Of a stretch of 6,739 bases of DNA, positions 1 through 6,615 are shown piece after piece. Each line of letters begins with the position of its first letter. Positions within the stretch are counted from its first letter, which is position 1. The notes beneath the pieces were generated by a model. That model made no database searches and was not told where the DNA came from. It worked only from the letters and a program-made list of their open reading frames with translations. A program made the position numbers and the translations under genes. This DNA is from Chitinophagaceae bacterium (GTDB taxonomy: Bacteria; Bacteroidota; Bacteroidia; Chitinophagales; Chitinophagaceae), in NCBI GenBank assembly GCA_947481355.1, contig CANKGM010000114.1, positions 1 to 6,739 on the forward strand, written 5' to 3'.

Positions 1-468
1 AGCTATGATGTAATTTAACAAACCCCTCTTTTTTCGAGCATCAAACGTATTCGCTACATGTGCATCAAAACCCAGTCCCGCTGTACAAAAAAATACTTGA
101 TCATTTAAAAAACAACTGTCAATAGAAATGCAGGAGCCTTTCATAACAGTAGACAACGCCTTTCTAATATTCATTGAAATACTTAAATGCCGCGCTAGAC
201 CGTTTCCAGAGCCAATTGGGATGATTCCCAACGGGGTATCAATACCTTTTAAAACTGAAGCTACTTTATTAATCGTACCATCACCCCCTACAGCAATTAC
301 GCATTTAGCCCCAAGTTCAATAGCCCTTTTAGCCAATACTATTTCGTCGCCTTGTTGTTTTGTTTCAAAAACAATATTATCAGGGTATGAGGAAATTAGA
401 TCCAGAAGTTTCTTCTTTTTTCTAGCAGAATGATTTCCGGAAATAGGATTATAAATAAAATAATTCAT
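1..468 (-). CDS. Diacylglycerol kinase family lipid kinase (YegS/BmrU/DgkB-like), N-terminal part, cut by the window edge
   Basis: An open frame of 156 codons begins at the ATG at 468-466 and stays open to base 1, so the gene continues outside the window. Visible motifs fit the catalytic domain of diacylglycerol/sphingosine-type lipid kinases: an N-terminal NPISG strand-loop (residues 7-11), the nucleotide-binding GGDGT loop (61-65, preceded by IAV), the GSGNGLARHL segment (86-95), and AGLGFDAHVA (130-139). Family members phosphorylate diacylglycerol or related lipids with ATP at the cytoplasmic face of the membrane and are usually about 290-320 residues, so roughly half is present. The C-terminal beta-sandwich domain lies outside. 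There is no signal peptide or membrane segment, as expected for a cytosolic enzyme. It lies 131 bases downstream of the membrane-protein gene on the same strand but has its own promoter-like box, so co-transcription is uncertain. The exact lipid substrate cannot be read from this fragment. Confidence 0.9.
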   Translation of the reverse strand, partial: MNYFIYNPISGNHSARKKKKLLDLISSYPDNIVFETKQQGDEIVLAKRAIELGAKCVIAVGGDGTINKVASVLKGIDTPLGIIPIGSGNGLARHLSISMNIRKALSTVMKGSCISIDSCFLNDQVFFCTAGLGFDAHVANTFDARKKRGLLNYIIA

Positions 469-498
469 CGAAATAAATAGCTAATAAAGTTCAAGTAT

Positions 499-506
499 CA
501 AATTTA
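499..506 (-). promoter_or_regulatory. Bacteroidota-type -7 box upstream of the lipid kinase gene
   Basis: Read on the minus strand, this is TAAATTTG, an exact match to the Bacteroidota -7 consensus TAnnTTTG, 30 bases before the kinase ATG. No clean TTG lies at the usual spacing for a -33 box; the nearest candidate is a TTTC about 17 bases further upstream. The box alone is short and AT-rich, so this is a moderate call. Confidence 0.4.
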
Positions 507-599
507 CCCAATTATCATTAAAGGAAATGGCATGAGCAATAAAATACTACTTATCAGGATATTATTTTCTAATACTCGCTTTTAAACAGAAAGCATATA

Positions 600-1907
600 T
601 TACTTTTTACCAATTGTATCCACTATGGCTGGGATCTCTCCAAATCGCTTATGAGCACCCTTGAATTCACCATGTGTATGAATCAGAATGAAAGACAACA
701 ACATAATGGCTATTAAAATTGATACAAAACCTTTTACATAACGTGAAAATTGAAATGATTGAGTAGTAAAAGATGGAGATACTTTATTAATCAATAAAAA
801 CACAATAGCATAATTAACTAAATATAAATACTGTTCAGGTCTGTATGTACTGACAAATGCTCCTGTAATGATAAAACTTAAAGCGATATACAACAACCAA
901 TGTCCAAAGAAAAAATGGCATAATGAGGAATAAGTTATTTCTGAATAACTCTTAAACCTAGCAATCCAATAGATCGCCATAAGTAATATTAACAACAACG
1001 AACCCCATTGTACACATAAATAAAAAGTTGAATCATCACTTGATATAAGCTTTACAAATGTTTCTTGAATTCGATCCCATTCAAAATTCTGTTGCCACAT
1101 AATGAAAGGAATAATGCCCACTAACATCACTAATGAGAAAATTTGCTTAGTTGTTACAAATTCATCTTGTGCTTCTTGTTCCCATTTAGAAGTGAATGTG
1201 CCATAGGCTAAACCGATTCCACCAAAAAATCCAAGCGAATATTCCATTACATTCCAAAAATTGAAATGGATTTCAGACACCCGTCCTAAAACCTGCAAAA
1301 AATTTCCAAACGCAAAACCAAAACCTGCACCGAAACATGTAAATATGGCAACCCTCAATGCAGCATAATTTTTATGACGTATCATATTCCATGCTAAAGC
1401 AACTGAAATCCCTAAACAGACAGCCCAAATTTCAGAACGCGGAGGATTAACATGCCAATCAAATTGTTCAACTAGGAAAAAGTAAAATATTATTCCTCCA
1501 ACGGTCATTTCAAGTATTAAGTTTACCCACTGAACAACATTTCGCTTTGTATCGGAAAGGGCAACTCCAAAAAATCCACCTCCCATAAACCCATAAAGTC
1601 CACCAACCAAGAATAACATGACTAAGCCATATAATACATTCCCGTAATCATTACCATGACCATAACCAACCAATAATCCATAACTCATCATTCCACCTAA
1701 TCCCCAGCCCAATGCACCAGCTAAAGTCACATATAACCCTTTCTTAATCCAATCCGACCTTTTCATCACCAACAATGTACTCAAGGAGCCTATTGCTCCT
1801 GCCCATGCAGCTCCATGCTCATGTCCAAACTGCCCACGTATCGCCCAGGCTGTTCCCATAGAAAGGGCTACCACGAGTATGCTCAATATTCCAGAATTTC
1901 TTTTCAT
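600..1907 (-). CDS. Polytopic membrane protein of unrecognised family, 435 aa
   Basis: I do not recognise a named family and assign no function. The protein is highly hydrophobic, with about 12-13 candidate membrane segments at roughly 6-20, 33-48, 55-80, 91-117, 126-145, 158-176, 182-205, 220-238, 254-271, 296-316, 328-353, 358-375 and 391-410. The N-terminal half is very glycine-rich and seems to contain an internal repeat: residues about 58-107 resemble about 184-235, with shared L-x-V and G-x-G-x-G spacing at an offset of 126. A polar motif, IRGQFGHEHGA (23-33), lies between the first two hydrophobic stretches. A second His-rich motif, HTHGEFKGAH (410-419), closes the last one; together they could form a site at the membrane surface, but this is inference. 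I have an unverified impression that proteins with an IRGxxGH motif occur in planctomycetes and Bacteroidota. The ATG at 1907 has a good promoter 23 bases upstream. The gene is divergent from arsR. It does not look like Acr3, ArsB, ArsP or ArsJ to me. Confidence 0.85.
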   Translation of the reverse strand: MKRNSGILSILVVALSMGTAWAIRGQFGHEHGAAWAGAIGSLSTLLVMKRSDWIKKGLYVTLAGALGWGLGGMMSYGLLVGYGHGNDYGNVLYGLVMLFLVGGLYGFMGGGFFGVALSDTKRNVVQWVNLILEMTVGGIIFYFFLVEQFDWHVNPPRSEIWAVCLGISVALAWNMIRHKNYAALRVAIFTCFGAGFGFAFGNFLQVLGRVSEIHFNFWNVMEYSLGFFGGIGLAYGTFTSKWEQEAQDEFVTTKQIFSLVMLVGIIPFIMWQQNFEWDRIQETFVKLISSDDSTFYLCVQWGSLLLILLMAIYWIARFKSYSEITYSSLCHFFFGHWLLYIALSFIITGAFVSTYRPEQYLYLVNYAIVFLLINKVSPSFTTQSFQFSRYVKGFVSILIAIMLLSFILIHTHGEFKGAHKRFGEIPAIVDTIGKK

Positions 1908-1929
1908 AAAATAGGTTTTATTGGTACCA

Positions 1930-1959
1930 TAAACGTACTGATTTTTAAAGCATTAACAA
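1930..1959 (-). promoter_or_regulatory. Bacteroidota-type promoter (-33/-7) for the 435-aa membrane protein gene
   Basis: On the minus strand, a TTG (1959-1957) is followed by exactly 19 bases and then TACGTTTA (1937-1930). This is one mismatch from the Bacteroidota -7 consensus TAnnTTTG with the expected -33 to -7 spacing. Transcription would start around 1923, giving a leader of roughly 15 bases before the ATG at 1907. The ArsR operator at 1995-2016 lies more than 30 bases upstream of this -33 box, so ArsR would probably not block this promoter by direct occlusion. Confidence 0.5.
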
Positions 1960-1994
1960 TAATTTAAATAGCTCAATTTCAATAGTGGTGATAT

Positions 1995-2016
1995 TTTATC
2001 GTAATATTGCGATTAA
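1995..2016. promoter_or_regulatory. Probable ArsR operator (imperfect palindrome)
   Basis: The core at 1998-2013, ATCGTAATATTGCGAT, is an inverted repeat centred between 2005 and 2006. Seven of eight core pairs match (only 2002/2009 fails), and two further pairs match at the outer ends (1995/2016 and 1996/2015), giving 9 of 11 overall. ArsR/SmtB repressors bind AT-rich imperfect inverted repeats of this size overlapping their own promoter or leader. It ends one base before the ATG at 2018, so a bound repressor would cover the promoter-to-start region of the ars operon. No second copy was seen in the window. Assignment to ArsR rests on position and symmetry. Confidence 0.65.
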
Positions 2017-2017
2017 C

Positions 2018-2350
2018 ATGGGAGCAAGTAAAATACAGGAATATAAATTACAGGAAATTTCAATAGCCAAATACTCCAAGGCACTCTCGCATCCTGCAAG
2101 GATTGCGATACTTAACCTGCTAATTAAAAAACAGAGTTGTATATGTGGAGATGTTGTCAATGAACTCCCACTTTCTCAAAGCACTGTCTCTCAACACTTG
2201 AAAGAATTAAAATCAGCTGGACTAATCAAGGGAGATATTGAGGGTACTTCTGTATGCTACTGTATTGATCAAAAAGAATGGAACAAGGCAAAGAACCAAT
2301 TAGGATTATTCTTTGAAAAATATAAACCAACTACATCAGAATGTTGCTGA
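2018..2350 (+). CDS. arsR: ArsR-family arsenic-responsive transcriptional repressor
   Basis: A winged-helix repressor of about 110 residues that would bind the operator just upstream and release it on binding As(III). In numbering from the ATG at 2018, it has the family opening AKYSKALSHPARIAILNLL (18-36), the CIC metal-site motif (C41, C43) in SCICGDVV, the recognition-helix segment LSQSTVSQHLKELKSAGLI (52-70), and the beta-wing GTSVCYCI (76-83). CIC corresponds to the ELCVCDL motif of classic ArsR but lacks its third cysteine. Further cysteines lie in the wing (C80, C82) and at the extreme C-terminus (C109, C110). A longer frame opens with GTG at 1985, but those 11 extra codons would consist largely of the palindromic operator, so I prefer the ATG. 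It is first gene of an operon: arsM follows after 35 bases. No Shine-Dalgarno is seen, as is usual in this phylum. Confidence 0.92.
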   Translation: MGASKIQEYKLQEISIAKYSKALSHPARIAILNLLIKKQSCICGDVVNELPLSQSTVSQHLKELKSAGLIKGDIEGTSVCYCIDQKEWNKAKNQLGLFFEKYKPTTSECC

Positions 2351-2385
2351 TTAATCTACATAATTAACAGATAAAAAATAAACAG

Positions 2386-3231
2386 ATGCCAACCGAAGAA
2401 CAACTAAAAGAAATTGTAAGAAAGAAATACAGTGAAATCGCCTTACAAGATAAAGAAACGAATATGTCGTCATGCTGTGGAGCCGGAGGATGTTCAACTG
2501 AAGTCTATAATATCATGTCGGATGACTATTCAACCCTCAAAGGCTACAATGCTGATGCAGATCTCGGACTAGGATGCGGCTTGCCTACCGAATATGCTAG
2601 AATCAAAAAAGGAGATGTAGTAGTCGATTTGGGTAGCGGCGCAGGAAATGATTGTTTTATAGCCAGACATGAAGCAGGTGAAACTGGTAAAGTCATTGGA
2701 ATAGATTTCACTCCTGCTATGATCGACAAAGCAAGGCAGAATGCAGAAGTAAGAGGATTTAATAATGTTGAATTTAGACAAGGTGATATTGAAAAAATGC
2801 CGATTACGTCAAATGCAGCAGATGTAATCGTAAGCAACTGTGTATTAAATTTAGTACCAAACAAAGACGCGGTAATAAAAGAGATTTATAGAGTGTTAAA
2901 ACCAGGCGGACACTTCAGTATAAGTGATGTTGTATTATTAGGAGCTCTACCCGCTGGGTTAAGAAAAGATGCTGAAATGTATGCCGGTTGCGTTTCGGGT
3001 GCAATACAGAAAGAAGTTTATCTAGAATTGATTCAGTCCAATGGATTTGAAAATATCACCATCCAAAAGGAAAAAGTAATCACCATTCCAGATGATATTT
3101 TAAAAAATTATTTAAGTCCTGAAGAAATTCTATCATTAAAGATGGGCTCATCGGGAATTTTTAGCATTACAGTTTATGCAGAAAAACCTATTACTGAAAA
3201 AAAATGCGCTCCGGGTTCAGGATGCTGCTAA
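2386..3231 (+). CDS. arsM: Arsenite S-adenosylmethionine methyltransferase ArsM
   Basis: A 281-residue cytosolic enzyme that transfers methyl groups from S-adenosylmethionine to trivalent arsenic, giving methylated and finally volatile arsines. The SAM-binding fold is clear: VVDLGSGAGNDCFIA (79-93, motif I), GIDFTPAMIDKAR (105-117), GDIEKMPI (133-140), SNCVLNLV (150-157) and RVLKPGGHFSISD (169-181). The three cysteines that bind As(III) in characterised ArsM enzymes are present: C64 in LGLGCGLP, C152 in SNCV, and C202 in YAGCVSGA. An N-terminal CC pair plus C36 (C30, C31, C36) corresponds to the extra upstream cysteine region of the family, and the chain ends in a Cys-rich tail (C274, C280, C281). 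The start at 2386 is favoured because residues 7-19 (LKEIVRKKYSEIA) match the family's usual N-terminus. It lies 35 bases after arsR and 21 before arsC, so it is co-transcribed and presumably induced by arsenic through ArsR. Confidence 0.95.
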   Translation: MPTEEQLKEIVRKKYSEIALQDKETNMSSCCGAGGCSTEVYNIMSDDYSTLKGYNADADLGLGCGLPTEYARIKKGDVVVDLGSGAGNDCFIARHEAGETGKVIGIDFTPAMIDKARQNAEVRGFNNVEFRQGDIEKMPITSNAADVIVSNCVLNLVPNKDAVIKEIYRVLKPGGHFSISDVVLLGALPAGLRKDAEMYAGCVSGAIQKEVYLELIQSNGFENITIQKEKVITIPDDILKNYLSPEEILSLKMGSSGIFSITVYAEKPITEKKCAPGSGCC

Positions 3232-3252
3232 ATACTACTTTAAATATACTGC

Positions 3253-3672
3253 ATGAAAAATATATTAGTACTATGCACAGGGAATAGCTGTAGAAGTCAA
3301 ATTGCACACGGCTACCTAGAATACTTCGCAAAGGATAGAGCAAAAATATATAGCGCAGGAGTTGAAACGCACGGCGTTAATCCCAAAGCTGTTCAAACAA
3401 TGCTAGAGGACGGTATTGATATATCTCATCATACATCGAACAATGTATTAGAGTATGTGGATATTGACTTCGACTTTATCATAACCGTTTGCGATAATGC
3501 AAAAGAGAGATGTCCTTACTTCCCAAGTCGCGCATTACAATTTCATCATAACTTTTCAGATCCTGCTAAAGCAATTGGCACTGAAGAAGAAATAAAAAAT
3601 GAATTTGCAAGAGTTCGAAATGAAATCAAGATTTTTTCCAATAAATTTATAGAGGACCATATTAACTTATAA
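3253..3672 (+). CDS. arsC: Thioredoxin-type arsenate reductase ArsC (low-molecular-weight phosphatase fold)
   Basis: A 139-residue cytosolic enzyme that reduces arsenate to arsenite, supplying the substrate for ArsM. The N-terminal P-loop CTGNSCRS (8-15) gives the nucleophile C8 and the oxyanion-binding R14. C80 and C87 in VCDNAKERCP form the relay pair that passes the disulfide to thioredoxin, matching the triple-cysteine mechanism of the Staphylococcus pI258 enzyme (Cys10, Cys82, Cys89). The general acid is probably D103 in FSDPAKA. Having all three cysteines separates it from a plain low-molecular-weight tyrosine phosphatase, which would lack C80/C87. Its length is normal for the family. 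It is the last gene of the operon, 21 bases after arsM; the next gene is on the opposite strand and ends 43 bases away, so no efflux gene follows. Confidence 0.93.
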   Translation: MKNILVLCTGNSCRSQIAHGYLEYFAKDRAKIYSAGVETHGVNPKAVQTMLEDGIDISHHTSNNVLEYVDIDFDFIITVCDNAKERCPYFPSRALQFHHNFSDPAKAIGTEEEIKNEFARVRNEIKIFSNKFIEDHINL

Positions 3673-3692
3673 AAATTCAATCTATATTATCA

Positions 3693-3713
3693 ATCTTTAT
3701 TAGGCATTAAGAT
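3693..3713. terminator. Weak hairpin between the convergent arsC and cytochrome/propeller genes
   Basis: In the 42-base gap between two convergent stop codons, ATCTTTAT (3693-3700) can pair with ATTAAGAT (3706-3713) at 7 of 8 positions around a five-base loop. The stem is AT-rich and no good T-tract follows on either strand, so it is at best a weak bidirectional terminator. Its only real support is its position. Confidence 0.2.
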
Positions 3714-3714
3714 A

Positions 3715-6462
3715 TTATTCCCCAACCTTATTCACTGTATTTTGAATCAAGCCATTAATGTGTTTCCCTTTGGAGTCTATGAAATCATAACCAATCTCCA
3801 TGACCCAAGTTTCTTTTATTCCTGAAATAAATAACTTCAATTCTTTTCTATCCTCGCTCAATTGAACCTTTGTAACAGGAAGAACCTTTTCGTTATAATG
3901 ATCAGATCCATATTTTCTTGATCTCTTTAAATCCCATGTTTGCACCTTATACGCGGAAACATCAGTAGCATTTTTTACATCTAATGGATGAGAAAAACTG
4001 ATTTTAATAAACTGAGACTTTACATTTAAACCGGTTGGGATGATTGACTTTTCACCTTGATATCGAATTCTATAAAATCCACCTAAATCAGCCTGTGTAG
4101 AGCCCCAAGCAGATAATCCGCATGCATACAACTGCCCGTCACCAGGATTAAATCGACCACGCATGACTCCGGTTGAAAACCTAGGTATAGGTAATTGAAA
4201 AATACCACCCTGCATTTGAGTGCCTACTTTTTCATGCGGTACAATAAACACTTTTCCATACCCATACGAAAAACTCAATAAGCTTCCATTCAATGGACCC
4301 CAATTCTTACTATCCACCCACAATAACTCAGAAGGCGATTGATCTATATCGCGTTCAATCCAAACCAATGGTTGCTCCATGCCTTTGTCGGAGCTATCAG
4401 ATGAGGGTTTATATCCAAACATATTTCCATAAAATCTATCAGTAGGATAAACCCAGTTAATCCTGTTCATGGGATTCCAATGTCCTTCCTGATCTGTTAC
4501 AATAAATGAACCATCAGGATTTATACATACGCCATTTGCAGCCCTGAAACCATGTGCTATAATTTCGGTTGTTTGTCCATCCTTGCTCACTTTCAAAAGC
4601 GTGCCATGTTGTGGAACCAATGCACGTCTTGCATGACGGGCACTTTTTGCATAATAAAAATTGCCTTCCTTATCAGTTTGTAAACCCATGGCGAATTCAT
4701 GAAAATGATTCGTCACTTGATGATCACTGTTGAAGCTTTCGTAAAAATCAATTTCATCGTCTCCATTCAAATCATGTAGTTTAACCAATTGATCTCGACA
4801 CGTTACATAAATAGATCCATCAACCACCTTGATGCCTAGAGGCTGAAACATACCAGATGCAATTCTTTTCCAAGATAAAGTTCCCTCTGTTTTCAATACA
4901 CCTTCAACAATCCAAACATCCCCGTCAGAAGAACAAATAACTGCTTTATTCTTATCCGCTAGAAAATCTATTCCACTCAAACGAAGCTGATTTTTCCATG
5001 GACTATGGTAAGGCAATTCCATCCTATCTACCTGAAATACACTATCCTGATTTCCTTTTACTATAGATGTTATTAGCTTTTGCGCATATTGAGCTGGGCT
5101 TCCCTTGGTATATGCTGATAGATTTTCAGGCTTAGGAGAAGTAGTTGAAAATTGTGTGAAGGATTTATTGTTAGACCTCGAGATGAGTAATTTAATCATC
5201 ACTGCTTTTGATGAGGGTATTTCAAGTACGTAAAACCCATTATCTTTTTTCAAGGTTCCACCATCGCCTACTAATGAAACCAACGCAGAAGTCGTAGCCA
5301 CCCTCATTTTAAGTGGTGTTGTAGATAAACTAATATTCAATGTTCGTGTAAAAACGGGTGCATCTGGTTTCCCTTCAAGACCAAGCTTTTCTAATACAGA
5401 TGCATTGCCAACAGTATAAGAAATGATAGCTGTATTCTTATATCGATAAAGGCCTTTATATTGTGTCCATGAACGTGCTAGTGGACCAAACCGTCTTTTA
5501 TCCGATGCCTGAAATCGATCATCCGCAAAGGATCCAGTAGCAGGATTAGCCCAACCCGGACCAACGGGAGTAGAAAAATGAAGATTACCTATTGTCCTAG
5601 GAGAAATATTATGCTGCCCATTAAATAAAATAGCTTCCCAGTCAATAAACCCTTTGCCAGTCCATGCACCAGCAATTCGCATAAGGTCATGATCAAAGAT
5701 CATCCATGAAGATCCATTGGCAATACCACCAGCGCCTTCATCAAGTCTAACTGCAATACCCTTATAGGCAAAATTTGCATTAATTAAATTTTCATCCTTA
5801 AGAGGTGACGGCCCAGGAGAAATTTCCCTAGGAGCAGCGCCTGAATCGACAAGCTCATAGGTATTGATTAAAAAATTACCATAATCCATTTCAGTCCATG
5901 GCTGTTGATCAACCGGATCTGGACCTTTTGAATTACCTACTGGTATACTTCCTAAATACGCTGAATCAATTTCAAAATATTCATCCTTATTGTGATTCAA
6001 CAAAAACTCTTCCCGTATATAGTGGATTACCTCATATTTTTCAATGGGTGTTAAATGCGTTTGTGCAGGCATTGAACCATATCCTCTTGTTAATGTTTGG
6101 TATATTGAATACGGATCTTTACCCACTTTAAATTTGTCCTTCCAATACTTAAAAGCCTTAGGGATAGATCCCTCTTGTACGGGATTACCATGACAAGTAA
6201 AACAAACTTTATTATAAATCATTTGGCCTTTTCTAAATGACTCATCTGTATTTTTTTGGACTGTATTTATTAACCCTTTGTGGTCAATCGTTTTTTCATA
6301 TGCGGGCAATTGTGATTCTGACAAAGTAAACTTGACGGTGGGTGGTACGTAAACATGACTAGATTGACAGGCTATAAAACCAAACAAACTAAAAGCCAAA
6401 ATACCTTTTACTATAGATGAAAGTGTATTTGTGAAATATATACTAGGATTAAGCAGTCTCAT
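3715..6462 (-). CDS. Cytochrome c / DUF6797-like / beta-propeller dehydrogenase-like lipoprotein, 915 aa
   Basis: A large predicted periplasmic lipoprotein, probably a haem-containing oxidoreductase acting on a sugar-like or alcohol substrate; the substrate is unknown. Order of parts: a signal peptide with lipobox FIAC (acylated C32); a class I cytochrome c domain about 75-155 with the haem motif CFTCH (87-91) and probable axial ligand M131 in GSMPAQ; a middle region about 190-360 (from MDYGNFL through GIAVRLD, FDHDLMRIAGAWTG and GPGWANP) that I recall as DUF6797-like; a linker; and a propeller about 490-800 resembling sorbosone/PQQ-glucose dehydrogenases. The propeller holds blade-like strands (KAVICSSDGDVWIV, GSIYVTCRDQLVKL, GSFIVTDQEG), a perfect EF-hand-type loop DLNGDDEIDFYE (564-575) and a GFRAANGVCINPDG segment (638-651). 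A beta-rich tail follows (815-905, including YKVQTWDLKRSRKYGS). The ATG at 6462 is fixed by an in-frame TAA four codons upstream. It is convergent with arsC and divergent from the next gene. Catalytic role is inferred from fold only. Confidence 0.88.
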   Translation of the reverse strand: MRLLNPSIYFTNTLSSIVKGILAFSLFGFIACQSSHVYVPPTVKFTLSESQLPAYEKTIDHKGLINTVQKNTDESFRKGQMIYNKVCFTCHGNPVQEGSIPKAFKYWKDKFKVGKDPYSIYQTLTRGYGSMPAQTHLTPIEKYEVIHYIREEFLLNHNKDEYFEIDSAYLGSIPVGNSKGPDPVDQQPWTEMDYGNFLINTYELVDSGAAPREISPGPSPLKDENLINANFAYKGIAVRLDEGAGGIANGSSWMIFDHDLMRIAGAWTGKGFIDWEAILFNGQHNISPRTIGNLHFSTPVGPGWANPATGSFADDRFQASDKRRFGPLARSWTQYKGLYRYKNTAIISYTVGNASVLEKLGLEGKPDAPVFTRTLNISLSTTPLKMRVATTSALVSLVGDGGTLKKDNGFYVLEIPSSKAVMIKLLISRSNNKSFTQFSTTSPKPENLSAYTKGSPAQYAQKLITSIVKGNQDSVFQVDRMELPYHSPWKNQLRLSGIDFLADKNKAVICSSDGDVWIVEGVLKTEGTLSWKRIASGMFQPLGIKVVDGSIYVTCRDQLVKLHDLNGDDEIDFYESFNSDHQVTNHFHEFAMGLQTDKEGNFYYAKSARHARRALVPQHGTLLKVSKDGQTTEIIAHGFRAANGVCINPDGSFIVTDQEGHWNPMNRINWVYPTDRFYGNMFGYKPSSDSSDKGMEQPLVWIERDIDQSPSELLWVDSKNWGPLNGSLLSFSYGYGKVFIVPHEKVGTQMQGGIFQLPIPRFSTGVMRGRFNPGDGQLYACGLSAWGSTQADLGGFYRIRYQGEKSIIPTGLNVKSQFIKISFSHPLDVKNATDVSAYKVQTWDLKRSRKYGSDHYNEKVLPVTKVQLSEDRKELKLFISGIKETWVMEIGYDFIDSKGKHINGLIQNTVNKVGE

Positions 6463-6615
6463 TGAAGGATGTTATTTACATTAAAATACATAAAAATAAT
6501 AACAATATACTTTGGAGTAGCGCTGAATAATGTAAAATAAATTGCTCATAACTAATCCAATAACATAATTCAATCAATATGATATTTCAATAGGACGGCT
6601 AAGCATTTTATTCAA

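Noticed and set aside
128..433. Plus-strand open frame of 101 codons
   Set aside because: It lies wholly opposite the lipid kinase coding sequence, which has clear catalytic motifs; the predicted product is low-complexity at its end and resembles no protein.
531..540. ATTGCTCAT on the minus strand, also present on the plus strand at 6541-6549
   Set aside because: A nine-base match with flanks that do not extend it; too short to call a repeat or shared regulatory site.
541..599. Possible terminator after the 435-aa membrane protein gene
   Set aside because: Only a five-pair AT stem (TATTA/TAATA on the minus strand) was found, without a T-tract; this is expected by chance in such AT-rich sequence.
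1985..2017. GTG-initiated extension of arsR
   Set aside because: It would translate the palindromic operator, and the added residues match no ArsR N-terminus.
2569..2781. Minus-strand open frame of 70 codons
   Set aside because: A second antisense shadow within arsM, overlapping the other one in a different frame.
2544..2864. Minus-strand open frame of 106 codons
   Set aside because: Antisense to the SAM-binding core of arsM; no recognisable motif, and the opposite strand is certain.
5898..6131. Plus-strand open frame of 77 codons
   Set aside because: Antisense to the cytochrome c and linker region of the 915-aa protein; no signal or motif.
6577..6587. AATATGATATT palindrome in the divergent gap before the secreted-protein gene
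   Set aside because: Five AT-only pairs are likely by chance in this base composition, and no second copy was seen.
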